A DNA stretch of 64,000 nt, taken from positions 42,595,772 through 42,659,771 of the forward strand of contig CM077585.1 in NCBI GenBank assembly GCA_039657365.1, given 5' to 3'. Positions 22,734 to 33,407 of the stretch are shown one piece after another. This stretch comes from Stephania yunnanensis. Its lineage: Eukaryota > Streptophyta > Magnoliopsida > Ranunculales > Menispermaceae. The notes below the pieces were generated by a model. That model was not told where the DNA came from. It worked only from the letters and a program-made list of their open reading frames with translations, and made no database searches. Every line of letters begins with the position of its first letter. The stretch's first letter is position 1. Position numbers and translations under genes: made by a program.

Positions 22734-24462
22734 AAGAGAGAAAAGAAAAGAAAAAGAAAGAAAAACAAAAAGAGATGCGGAGAAGGAAGAACCGAGAGAG
22801 AGAGGAGGGACAACGAGAGGAAGAAGGAAGAGATCGGAGGAGATGCGAGCGGTGGCGGACGAGATCGCAGCGCAGCCGCGCGCGATGGCGCTGCGAGAGA
22901 CCGGCCTCGTGGACGCGAGCTGGCGGCGCGAGGAGGTCGCGACGCGCGGCTGCGAGGCCGAGGACGGTGGCCGGCGGGGAGCGAAGGTCGACGCGACAAC
23001 GAAGACGAGCACGGCGCCGCAGCCGCACGATCGGATCCGCGACGACGGCCAGCGGTGGCCGATCAGCGTGGGAGAGGAGGCGATCTTTATGTAGCAACGA
23101 GGGCGGTGGCGGCACCGAGAGGCGACGTGCAAGGAGCGGCAAAGGCGCGGAAGCGAGCAGCGAGCTGCTGCCGGCGCGCAAGAGGAGCGATGAAGCGACG
23201 GAGCGAGCGGCGGCAAAGCTGGCGCGCCGACGAGGGCGGCGGTGGCGCGATGGTGGCGCCGGCAACGACGCAGTGACGACGGCGGCATCAGCGCGGCAGC
23301 GACGTAGGGTCGGCAGCGGCAACAGTGCGGTGAACAACGCAATGGCGTTGTCGGACTGATCGGAGGCGAATCGACGAATGTCGACGGCTCGATGGAGGTG
23401 AGGTGTATTTCACCTAATTTTAAATTGTGATTTGCATGATTTAGTAGCTAAATGTACGAATGGACACCAGGGACTTAGGATGCTATAGTCAGGTGTCGGG
23501 TGCGCATATCGAGATGCGAGTGAGTGCATTTTTGAGGTACGTAAGATTCCATCTAAAAGTCACTGAGGGTTTACTTTTCTATCATTGATCGCCTATTCGT
23601 GGTTGTTGGATTCTATTCCCTCTATTCCTTGATATTGATTTCCGTTACGCATTTAGGTTGGGGGTCGAGACTTTTGCTATTCGTGTTGTACTTATGGCAC
23701 ACTAGGTTGTACGCGGGTAACCAGGTGAAAGGAAGTGGGGGCTTCCACTGAAAGGATCTTGGGGTATGGAAACCAGGTGAAAGGAAGTGGGGCACTCACT
23801 GAGACATACAGTTTAGGGTGACCGAGAGGAGTACACGGTTTGTTTATCTCGTGTTATTTATTCATGTGATGATCTTAGTACAGTTGACTGTTTAGTTTCC
23901 ACATGATTAATTGACATAGTTATTGATATATGTTTATGCTCATATAAATGCTCGGTGTACTTTGTTGGAATCTTACTAACTGTACTCTCCATCCATACTT
24001 TTTGGTGATGGTCGAGTGCAGGCAATGACATTTTGGGCGACTTTATCAGACTACCCGCGGTCAAGGACCTACTAGTACGTGTGATTTTGATATTTTGCTT
24101 ACTTTTGGGAAATGGGAGACTGAGTAGACACTGTACTTGTATATATTACTGGTTAATATTGTCGCTAGTATACAGAGTATTTCCTCGGGTTTTCCACAAT
24201 AGGAGTTGCTCTTATAAATGATGTTTTATATGGCACTGAATTCAATTGTTTTACTTGCCTTAAATTTAAGACTTTCGCTGTTGTTTTAATGTTTAAACGA
24301 ACGAACTAAATTGCTTAACGAATGGAGTTAACACGCGTATCGAGGAGTCGTGTTGTGGAAAATGGTGTCAGTGGCGCATGGGACCCAGTGGGTCAAGGAT
24401 CAGACGGGACCGCTGGGCCAGCGCCTCCCCACGTGGCGACCTCGGATTTCGGGGCCGCTACA
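22431..24462 (+). mobile_element. Solo LTR (Gypsy-type), GC-rich leader
   Basis: Begins CGTAACGGCCCGAAAATT (TG to CG at the first base) and ends GGGGCCGCTACA. Flanks are CTTTA (22426-22430) and CTATA (24463-24467), a 4/5 TSD match. A TA-rich promoter-like run (22707-22731) precedes a purine-rich then very GC- and CpG-rich block (22735-23390). A donor-like GAGGTGAGGTG follows near 23395. Downstream lie two copies of an AACCAGGTGAAAGGAAGTGG repeat (23733 and 23769) and a GTCGAGTGCAGGC block reminiscent of the ends of the other chromovirus LTRs here. No PBS or polyprotein adjoins it. Open frames in the GC-rich block occur on both strands and are composition artefacts. Confidence 0.72.
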
Positions 24463-24474
24463 CTATATTTAAAT

Positions 24475-24760
24475 TATGTTAAGTTGAAATTAAAATAAGT
24501 ATGAAGTTACAAGTTAAATGAATTATTAATATTGTAAATTGTACTGATAAAAATTTAATAAAATGATGCAAATTTATTGGACAAATTAAATTTTGATTCG
24601 GACAAAAATAGAAGAGTATAATATATTATACTATAAATAAATATAAAATAGTTAAAAGTAATTTAACTATACTAAGGAAATTAGAATTTGTTGAACCAAA
24701 TAATATTTATATAACAATGCTGATATACGATATATATATATATGTATATCTATATAAATG
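24475..24760. repeat. Direct repeat copy B in CACTA intron
   Basis: Second copy of the block at 22131-22430, same orientation. The solo LTR lies between them. Confidence 0.75.
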
Positions 24761-25032
24761 AGACAATAAAATTATAAATTGCAAATATTGAAGTAAAATA
24801 TAAAATTTCAAAGGAAAAATTAGAAATTAGGCAAAATTACGCAAAATGATGTGCGTATATTGCAACCAATGCGACTAATTACGGTAAATAATTGACTAAA
24901 ATGTATAAAACATATTATGCAAAGTAAGTGCAAATGCAATCGATTCGACTAATTACGATTAACATTCGGCTAACATTTATATAGTGATTGATGTGTATGT
25001 GTATTCAATTGAGGTTGTTTATGTCTTTCGAG
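24761..25032. other. AT-rich sequence upstream of tnp2
   Basis: No coding content. Contains a short direct repeat (CGACTAATTACG near 24870 and 24948). Probably intron or leader of the transposase gene. Confidence 0.5.
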
Positions 25033-28000
25033 ATGTCTATGTCTCGAGATTGGATGTACAACCGTATTGAAGGCGGTTACATTAGATTACATTTCGTGGA
25101 TGGCGTAAAGGAATTTATAAAATTTGTCATGCAACACTGCACCACTTACTTGAGCGAATCGAAAATTCAATGTCCTTGTCGAAAATGTCGCAACGACAAA
25201 TACTATGATGTAGACACCGTATAGCTTCATCATGCGAGGGGTGGATTCGTTCCCGATTAATATCGTTGGATCCCGCATGGGGATGAAGAAATAGTAAGAG
25301 ATGAGGACGATGAACGTGATGACCCAATGGATGAATATTCGACATCATATCATCATATGATACACGGCATTGCGGGCCCTAGTTTCGATTGAAATAAATG
25401 AAGAGGAGCCGAGCCCTGAAGCGAATCATTTCTTTGAAGTGATTGACGTGACGAATCAACTGCTTTGGTCGGGTTGCGAGAAGATGAATAAACTCTCAGC
25501 AATGACACGTTTATTGACGATAAAGTTGAATCATCATATTTCGGAGCAAGCATTCGACGAAATTTTGCAAGTATGTAAAGACATGTTGCCTGAAGACAAC
25601 AGTTTGATAGATAACTTTTACAAATGCAAGGGTTTGATGCACAGGTTGAGTCTCGCATATAAGCGAATTGACTGTTGTCCCAACTTATGCATGTTTTATT
25701 GAGAGCTCGACTCCGAACTTACATCTTGTAAATTTTGCGGAGGATTTAGGTTTAACTCTAACAAACATCCACATAAGACATGATTTACTTCCCTTTGGCG
25801 CCTCGTCTTAAACTTTTGTACGCCTTGAAAGCTACGACGAAACACATGCGGTGGCATGCAAAACACGTCCGAGAAGATGGCAATATGCAGCATTGCTCCG
25901 ACTCATTGGCATGAAACCACTTCAATCGAGTGAGCCCTACATTCAGCTCCGAGGTTTGTAATGTTCGACTTGGCTTATGCACTGATGGGTTTCAACCTTT
26001 CGGAATGACCGACAAACTGTACTCCTCGTGGCTGGCGATTCTAACACCGCACAACTTGCCTCCCTCAATGTGTATGAAGAAAGAAGTGATGTTCTTAATA
26101 GTAATCGTACCTTGGCCAACTAATCCGTTGCAAAAAACTTATGTGTTTCTCCAACCGTTGGTGAAAGAATTGCAAGAGCTGTCGTATGACGGTGTGTCTA
26201 CCTACGACGTATCGACTCAAGCAAACTTTCATATGTGTGCTGCACTTATGTGGACTGTTAGCGACTTTCCAGCGTACAACATGCTGTCAGGATGGAGCAC
26301 GCACGGGAGGACTACTTGTCCTTATTGCATGGAAGATACCGACGCATTCCAATTGAGGTTCGGAGGGAAAGCGAGTTAATTCGATTGTCATCGACGTTTC
26401 ATGTCGTGATATTCAAAAGAGTGGAAAGACAAGTCTAGTTTTTGCAGAGATAGAATCGTATCCGAGATGTCACCAGCTAATAAATCAGGTGAAGATATCT
26501 TGCGAGAAATTGAAGCATTAGGGCTGATGAAAGTCACTGAATTGGGATCAGATGCAATCAACAACGAAGTCTCAAGGAATACTGTGTAGAGGAAACAAAA
26601 CATACTATGGGACTTGCCTTATTGGAAGACGAACCTTATCAGGCACAACCTAGACATGATGCACATTAAAAAAATGTCTTTGACAATATTTTCAACACAA
26701 TTATGAGTGTGTTGGGGAAGACAAAAGATAACACAAAGTTTAGGGAATACTTAAAGGAGATTTGTAATCGGTCAGAGCTTCTTTATGATTTAATTTCTAA
26801 GAAATATCTCGAGGCATGATATGCGCTAGATAAACGAAGAAAACAAGCGTTGTGTAAGCGGATTAAAGAATTGAACTTCCCTTATTGTTACGTGTCTAAC
26901 ATCGGTCGCTGCGTATATTCTAAGAAGTTGAAGATGTTTTGGATGAAAAGCCATGATTGTCATGTTTTCATGCAACGATTGCTACCGGTTGCTTTTCGAA
27001 ATCTCTTAGAAGATGACATATGGATTGCAATTAGCGAGTTAAGCATTTTCCTCAGAGATTTAACTGCTAGAAATTTAAATGTTGAGAATCTTTTGCTTTT
27101 GCATGAAAAAATTATAAAGATATTGTGTAAGTTGGAAATGATATTTTCACCAAGTTTTTTCGACTCAATGGAGAATCTCCATATCCATTTGGCATACGAG
27201 GCTATCCTTGCTAGCCCAATACAGTTTCGGTGGATATATCCTTTCGAAAGGTAATCAACTAGACTCATAAGCAATTTATATCACACTCTAACATATGCAT
27301 TTTAACTAATTTACTTATACAAATGCAGGTTCTTGAAACAATTAAAAAATAATGTTACGAATAAGGCAAGGGTTGATGGCTCAATAAGCAATGCTTACTT
27401 AGTGGAAGAAGTAGCCGCATTTTGTTCCTATTATTTTGAGGAACACGTCTTCACCTCGCATAATCGTCCGCCCCACAATTACGATGGTGGAGTTGGACCA
27501 AGACAAAGTCTTAATGGCCATTTCTCAATATTCACCCACCCAGGTCGGGCCTATGGGAGATCGAAGAAGCGTTATCTCACGGATGATGAGTGTAACGCCG
27601 CACACTCATATGTGTTGTTAAATTGTCCCGAGGTCGCTCCATTCATTAAGTATGCTTTAATATTAATTATTATCTTAAATTTATTCAATCGCAATCCTTA
27701 CATTTTTCAATTCTCTTATTATACGGTACATATCAGAATTGCGTTCCAAACATGTGAATATTACACAAAATGCCATCGATGAACATCTTGAGAAACATTT
27801 CTCAAGTTGATTTTAACAATTCATAAGGCATTTGTACGTGAATATTAACATAATTCTTTTTTTGTTGTTTATTTGAAATTGAAGTTTACGAATGAAACAT
27901 TTTTGACGTTAGGCTCCATCATCTATTCAAGATACAACACTACAAATGTTGTCATACGGCCCTAGTCGACTTTGCATCGTATACCACGCGTATCTTGTTA

Positions 28001-28260
28001 ATGGCTACAAATTCCAGACCGTGTCGCATAGTTCAAACAAAGATATACATAGTAGCAGGGTGTGCGTTAGGGGCACGAATTACGCATAATGTGACAATGA
28101 CTTTTACGGGAAGTTAGAAGAAGTGATTGAAATCGAATACGGTGGATTCCTACGTACTGCGTTGTTCAAGTGTCAATGGTTTGATCCGACGATCAATGTC
28201 GGGACAAGAGTTCACCGATCCTTAATAATCATCGATGTACATCGAAATCTGTGATTGAAC
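25033..28260 (+). pseudogene. tnp2: CACTA transposase gene (tnp2-like), decayed
   Basis: This encoded the En/Spm-class transposase that cuts and joins CACTA elements in the nucleus. It starts at MSMSRDWMYN (25033). The N-terminal Transpos_assoc domain follows, with YIRLHFVDGVKEFIKF and the zinc-binding CPCRKCRND (to 25224). Tnp2 family blocks come next: HHISEQAFDEILQVCKDMLP (about 25535), RLGLCTDGFQPFGM (about 25965), PWPTNPLQKTYVFLQPLVKE (about 26110) and a YNMLSGWSTHGRTTCPYCM region (about 26275). The DUF4218 exon has MKSHDCHVFMQRLLPVAFR (26942) to IYPFER. A 79-base intron with GT-AG ends lies at 27251-27329. FLKQLKNNVTNKARVDGSI and EEVAAFCSYYFEEH follow, and a DUF4216-like domain lies at 27950-28260. 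Stops at 25222, 25700 and 26377, and frame changes in between, make it a pseudogene. Acidic sequence follows to 28590. Confidence 0.92.
27251..27329 (+). other. Intron in the tnp2 pseudogene
   Basis: GTAATC donor and TGCAG acceptor. Removing it joins IYPFER to FLKQLKN in frame, which agrees with the continuous family sequence. Confidence 0.8.
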
Positions 28261-28715
28261 AAGTACGAACCTTTCATAGTAGTCATGCAAGCTAGTCAGG
28301 TGTACTTTCTTTCATACCAATTCGCAGAATAATTGGCAAGCTATGTGCAGACTTCAACCAAAATTCATCGATGAACAAAACTTAGTCGAAAACGTTGACA
28401 ATGAGCCTATAAAAAAGACACTTTTTAGGAGCAGCTACTTGAGCATGATACTATGGTCGATAGTGACAACAATGTTCCAAATTCGTTAGCTGATCCTAAT
28501 AAGGCACACATGTCAGACGTCGACGAAGAAGACGATGAAAGCAATAACTTTGACTTTTCATCCAATGATGAGGACGGTGACGACGAATCATGATATTATC
28601 ATGTTCATCAGTTTGTAATTGATGCAATTATACTTTTTTGTTTGTTACGTAAATTTTATATGTTGGAGGTTCAACTCAAAATTCTAATATAATCTTTATT
28701 TTTTTTTATAAATTA

Positions 28716-30315
28716 ATGTCGTCAGGTAGAGGTTACGCCTCATGTTCTAGTGAGGGCTCCGGTGGATGATTAGGTGAACGATCTGATAGTCAATCCAGCG
28801 GATGATCGAACGTACTGAAGATCAACGATTGGATAGATCACATCGTCGTTCTCATGACGATGCTACTCCACCTACATAGACTACTCAGGGTCAGTAGAGT
28901 TTGTATCCATACCCTTACCACCCTTCTCTGCAGACCCCATTTCTCCGTCAGATGCCTCCCCCACATTATGCGCATCCATCACATCCATCTACATCTTTCA
29001 CGTCTTTGCCATCTATTTTTGTTGATGATTCTGCCTCTATGCAGATGTATTCTACTTTACTTTTCTCCTTACCCACTCCACCCGTTGATGGTCGTGGTAC
29101 GTTTAGGCTAGGTGTTGGGCCTACATTTTCATCAGAAGGATAAGCATTTCCCTCACATCTTCATGATCATACGAATGACCACTTTACAGTCCCACCACCA
29201 CTCCATCGTGATTTGCTGGCATCGCCCTCTCGAGGTCAGCCGGTAGTGTAGTCGCAGAGTTCTTCGGCACATCGTTCGAGCGACTCGTCTATAAGTGCGG
29301 CCCCACGCGGACAACGATGAAGCAGTATTACTATTCAAACCTTGAGGCGGATATTCTTGGTCGTGAAAGATGACATATAGTAAGTATACGTACGAAGTTT
29401 TACGTTTACTTATTTCTTAGAAACTTAGTCTAACACCTCGTTTTCAATTTAGTGGACAGAAACTACACCCGTCTGAAAGAGCAACCTAGGATATGACAGG
29501 GCATACGAATACTCCCTACACAAGGATGGTTATTCTTAGGAGCATGTCCCATAGAACAGGCAAGATATTTATTGGAATCAATGGAATGTAAAGTTGTTTA
29601 AGTTAATGTTATTTCATTTACACAAAATTTACGAACAATATATAATTGAAAAATGTTATAGATAAATTTAAAATTTTATTACTTTTTTGTTTATAGTTGT
29701 CATTCGAGTGGGAGCCATCGGATGACGCAACTATTAGAGAGGCGTACGATAGGCAGATTGTCACTCGGTACACTGATTTTATTAGTAAGATGTGCTCGAA
29801 AGATAAAAATCCAGCACATGTATCTGCTGAGATATTCGACCACTATAAGAAGATGCGGTCCACGCCTGATTTTAAGAAGTCAAAACAAGCAAGTAAAAAA
29901 TTGGAGTACTGAGACAGGGGGACCCGGTACATGGATCGCAATGGATACTAGTGGCTCAATATCCATTTTTCAGCATGCAGAGAAGCTGGTAAGTTATGTT
30001 ATGTTAAGTTTATATATATAATATACATGGATTTAGTCTCAAACTCAATTTTTTTTAAATATATGTTTTGTAGGTGGAGAAGTTGGGTCCACCTCTGACT
30101 ACTTTGGAGTTATGCCTATACTTTCATACAAAAGATCATGACAGCGTAACTTTCCTCGATTCGAGAGTAGAGAAGATCGTCGTAAGTAAATAGTTTTGCT
30201 TTTAAATTTCTTTAGTTAATTAATGATATGTATTAATGGCTTTTAAATGTTTTAAATTCTTATTTTAGAAGGCAATCCAGCGTAGGCGGATTGAGCTGAC
30301 ATAGTCGCAGCCTGA
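28716..30315 (+). pseudogene. Transposase_24-type CACTA gene, 5' part
   Basis: The second gene of the CACTA element belongs to the Transposase_24 (Ptta/En/Spm) family, thought to be the accessory DNA-binding protein. The probable start is MSSGRGYASCSS at 28716. A Pro/His/Ser-rich low-complexity part follows (28850-29150). The conserved domain starts with FEWEPSDDATIREAYD (29703) and has RYTDFISKMCSKDKNP and EIFDHYKKMRSTPDFKKSK. A frameshift near 29900 precedes a GGPGTWIAMDTSGSIS-type block. Introns are visible: GTAAGT from 29991, acceptor before GTGGAGAAG (30074), and GTAAGT from 30182, acceptor before 30270. The exons encode VEKLGPPLTTLELCLYFHTK, then KAIQRRRIELT, and a TAG stop. Copia 2 breaks the gene inside the codons for QPDT at 30315, and the remainder is at 38245-38640. 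Confidence 0.85.
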
Positions 30316-31705
30316 TGTTGGGGCATGTGCCCTAGGTCAATCCATTAACTGTCTTTATAAATACTTTTAGTTAATAGAATAGAAGATTTCATTTGATGTT
30401 TATTATAATTAATTTGCGTTTTTGCATTATAATAAGATCCATGGGTATTTACATAAATATCCTAAATGTCCCTAGTCGGTCATTATACTGGAAACTATAA
30501 TGAATTAAGACTAGCGTGAGTCTTCATTGATGATCATATGATGATTATACGTATAGGGATACGAATCAAGATCACGAGTACTTGTTAGGGAACAAAGTAC
30601 TGGACCGACCCGCTATGAGAGCATCACATGGATTAAGTCATAGTTGTTTCTCATGATAAGTATATATTCCAGTCCTCGACTTGAGATTACGAGACTTCAA
30701 CATTAGGAACACGGTGATTTGACACAATTAAACGTTGTCTTTAACTTAGGACGATTATAAAGGTTGTGATTGGTTCTTGTGTGAGCAATGTGATGAAGTT
30801 GTGTAATCGAGATAGAATTTGTCCCTCTCATATAAAGAGAGATATCTAGTGGATCCCTCGATGTGTTAGGCTGTTAAAAGGCCTAGTCTAAGTGAATTGA
30901 TATTGATCAATGTCACTTGGATGTTTTCGATCTACCTAGAGATCGAGACTAGTACGATTGAACATGTTGGATGACAATTTCATGCCTTATGTTTGATCAA
31001 AAGGATATCGTGTGACAAAAGGATGTTATATACACTATTGATTAGGTTGTTTCGATTTGATATTCGTATAACTTGGGCAGTCATAATGTCTTGCTAGAGG
31101 CCGCTTATGACTTGTATACCAAAATGTGTTTTGGTACACTGCCAACGTTGTATGAGCCTATTGGGTCGCACATTAAGAATGGTTTTGCGAGATTTTAAGA
31201 TGGTTCAGAAAAATGAATTTTATATAATAAAATTCATAACAGAAACGTCCTTGTGATGTATTACACTTATACTTCTTTAAGTAAGGGTATATGTGTAATT
31301 TACTTAACCGTCTATATACAAGGGTTGTATAAATAGACACTTTAAGTTAGAACACACAGACGAAAGATCAAAAAGGCCAAAACTCTTTTTTCGTTTGAGA
31401 AACGACTTAGGGTTTTTGGTATGCTCTGGATCGTTTTGGAGAGAAAAATAAAAGGTTTGGTATTCTCTCGAAGCTAGCACTTCGAATCTCGACCGCCGTT
31501 CGTGTGTGGACTACTGGTAGAGGACGTTCGTCGTTGGCAGCTCCTTAGAGATCGATCAACCTTCAGAAAGGTATATTGCGACTGAGGTATGATTAAGTTT
31601 TTCAAGGTTTAAACGTTTTTAATGGAATTAGATTCGGATCCAGTTGGGGTTTTTGTCAAAATTGTTTTTGTAATTTTCGCTGCGCATGAACCCCAAAACC
31701 CAACA
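30316..31705 (+). repeat. Copia 2 5' LTR
   Basis: 1390 bases. A TATA box, TATAAATAG (31328-31336), defines the likely U3/R boundary, with transcription expected shortly downstream. Confidence 0.94.
31328..31336 (+). promoter_or_regulatory. Copia LTR TATA box
   Basis: TATAAATAG, conserved in all Copia LTRs in the window. Precedes a short leader with the GACGAAAGATC region. Confidence 0.65.
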
Positions 31706-31706
31706 G

Positions 31707-31719
31707 TGGTATCAGAGCC
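31707..31719 (+). promoter_or_regulatory. Copia 2 primer-binding site (tRNA-iMet)
   Basis: TGGTATCAGAGCC, one base after the 5' LTR. Matches the 3' end of initiator tRNA-Met. Confidence 0.92.
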
Positions 31720-33407
31720 ATCGAGTTCGATTCCATTAAATTCATTGCATGTTTTCTTCTGATATATACATGATATATGATTGAAAGCATGTTAATAGTT
31801 GATGTATATGTGATATACATAAGTTTTCTGTGAGATTTATTATCATGTTTTGTGTATATGATACACATATTCGTGATTTAATTAAAATCAGTTTCGTACA
31901 TGCTAGTAACCATGTTAGGTTAATTCAAATAATTTTAATGAATTGAATTTTGTGTTCTGTGATCCATGACACCATTAGGTTCGGTTGGGATAGTAGTTCA
32001 TGATTCAATTACATGTTTGTGATTATTTGGATGAGGACCGAAATTGCAAATAATTAATTTTCGAAATTATTTATTTATAATTAATTAATTTTCGAAATTA
32101 TTTATTTATCTTGTTATATCTATTTTGTTATGAAGTTTCTATTTGATAAAGATAGATAACAAATTAGAATATGCGATAAATATCAAGAATCTTGTTATTA
32201 GTGATATACTATGATTCAAATTTCTTAAATCCAAAATAAATAATTAATTTTCAAAATTATTTATTTATCTTGTTATATCTATTTTGTTATGAAGTTTCTA
32301 TTTGATAAAGATAGATAACAAATTAGAATATGAGATAAATATCAAGAATCTTGTTATTGGTGATATACTAGGATTCAAATATCTTAAATCCAAAATAAAT
32401 AATTAATTTTCGAAATTAATTATTTATCTTGTCATATCTATTTTGTTATAAAGTTTCTATTTGATAAAGATAGATAACAAATTAGATTAGGAGATATAAG
32501 CGAAATCGGTTTCGTTATCCCTATTGGATAGGAGATAAATATCAAGAATCTTGTTATTTGTGATATACTAGTATTCAAATATCTTAAATTCTAATTGGAT
32601 TAGGATAAGATGATTAGTTAGATGTGGGCCCAGGCTAATTAAAATATTTTAATTGACTTAATTTCGGATAAATTAAGGGGTTAATTTATGATAATAAAAT
32701 CAGCGAAAATTATGGTTTTCTATAGCGAATTTTAATTTTCGAAATTGAGATTCATTTTCTAAAAATAAAAAAAAAAAAAAAAACGGGGGCGCTGCCCCCT
32801 GTACCCCCTGCCGTCTAACTAATCCTAGCGTTCGGAAATTCTTTTGTTAGTGAAAAGTATAAAAAAAAAAATTCAAATTGTTTAGTGATTGAACAAATCA
32901 ATAAAATATATGATATTTCATTGTTTACATAAAATCACTAAAACTGAATAAAATCCCTCTATTGAATTTTAAGTCTCGTGCCATCCATTTTAAACACTTG
33001 TCAAGGCCTCGATCACACTAATATAGTTTCAGCCATAGCTGGGTGTATTGTGTTATCTTGGTGAGACAAGTTGGGTAAGAGTTACCTTAATGTTTAAAAT
33101 GGTCCGACTTAATAAAGTCATCGAAATAGTTTTGAGCTTTAGGCAAATGATGAGATAAAAACATGTTAAGATATAAGATGTCCCGTATCTCATAAAAAGG
33201 ATCTAAAAATTACATAAGATGTAATTGGCAACTGTTACCTACCTAAATAATTTAGTTCCGTGTTTCATGCCATAGCTGTCATAGAGTTAGGTGAAATATG
33301 GATTTTAGTCCCCTAAATAAACAGTACGTTTTAGGAGGGTTGTTAATTTAGTGGGAGTCTATTCCTCTATACTAAAATAAACTTTGCATAATCTTTATTG
33401 TAGATCA
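31720..33407 (+). other. Copia 2 untranslated leader
   Basis: Carries the same tandem units as the Copia 1 leader (about 32050-32600), an A-run (about 32767-32783) and the stem-loop at 32785-32799. No coding content. One unit here has extra sequence (about 32485-32530) absent from Copia 1. Confidence 0.8.
32785..32799 (+). other. Leader stem-loop after poly(A) tract
   Basis: GGGGGC, loop GCT, GCCCCC: a perfect 6-bp stem. Compared with Copia 1, the outermost G-C pair replaces an A-T pair, a compensatory change. Confidence 0.7.

Noticed and set aside
22635..23359. Long overlapping open frames on both strands (up to 235 codons)
   Set aside because: They lie in a GC-rich LTR block where stop codons are rare by composition. 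Translations are Arg/Ala/Ser-rich and have no domain or codon bias.
28854..29143. His/Pro/Leu-rich frames taken as a separate gene
   Set aside because: They are the low-complexity N-terminal region of the CACTA Transposase_24 gene in shifted frames.
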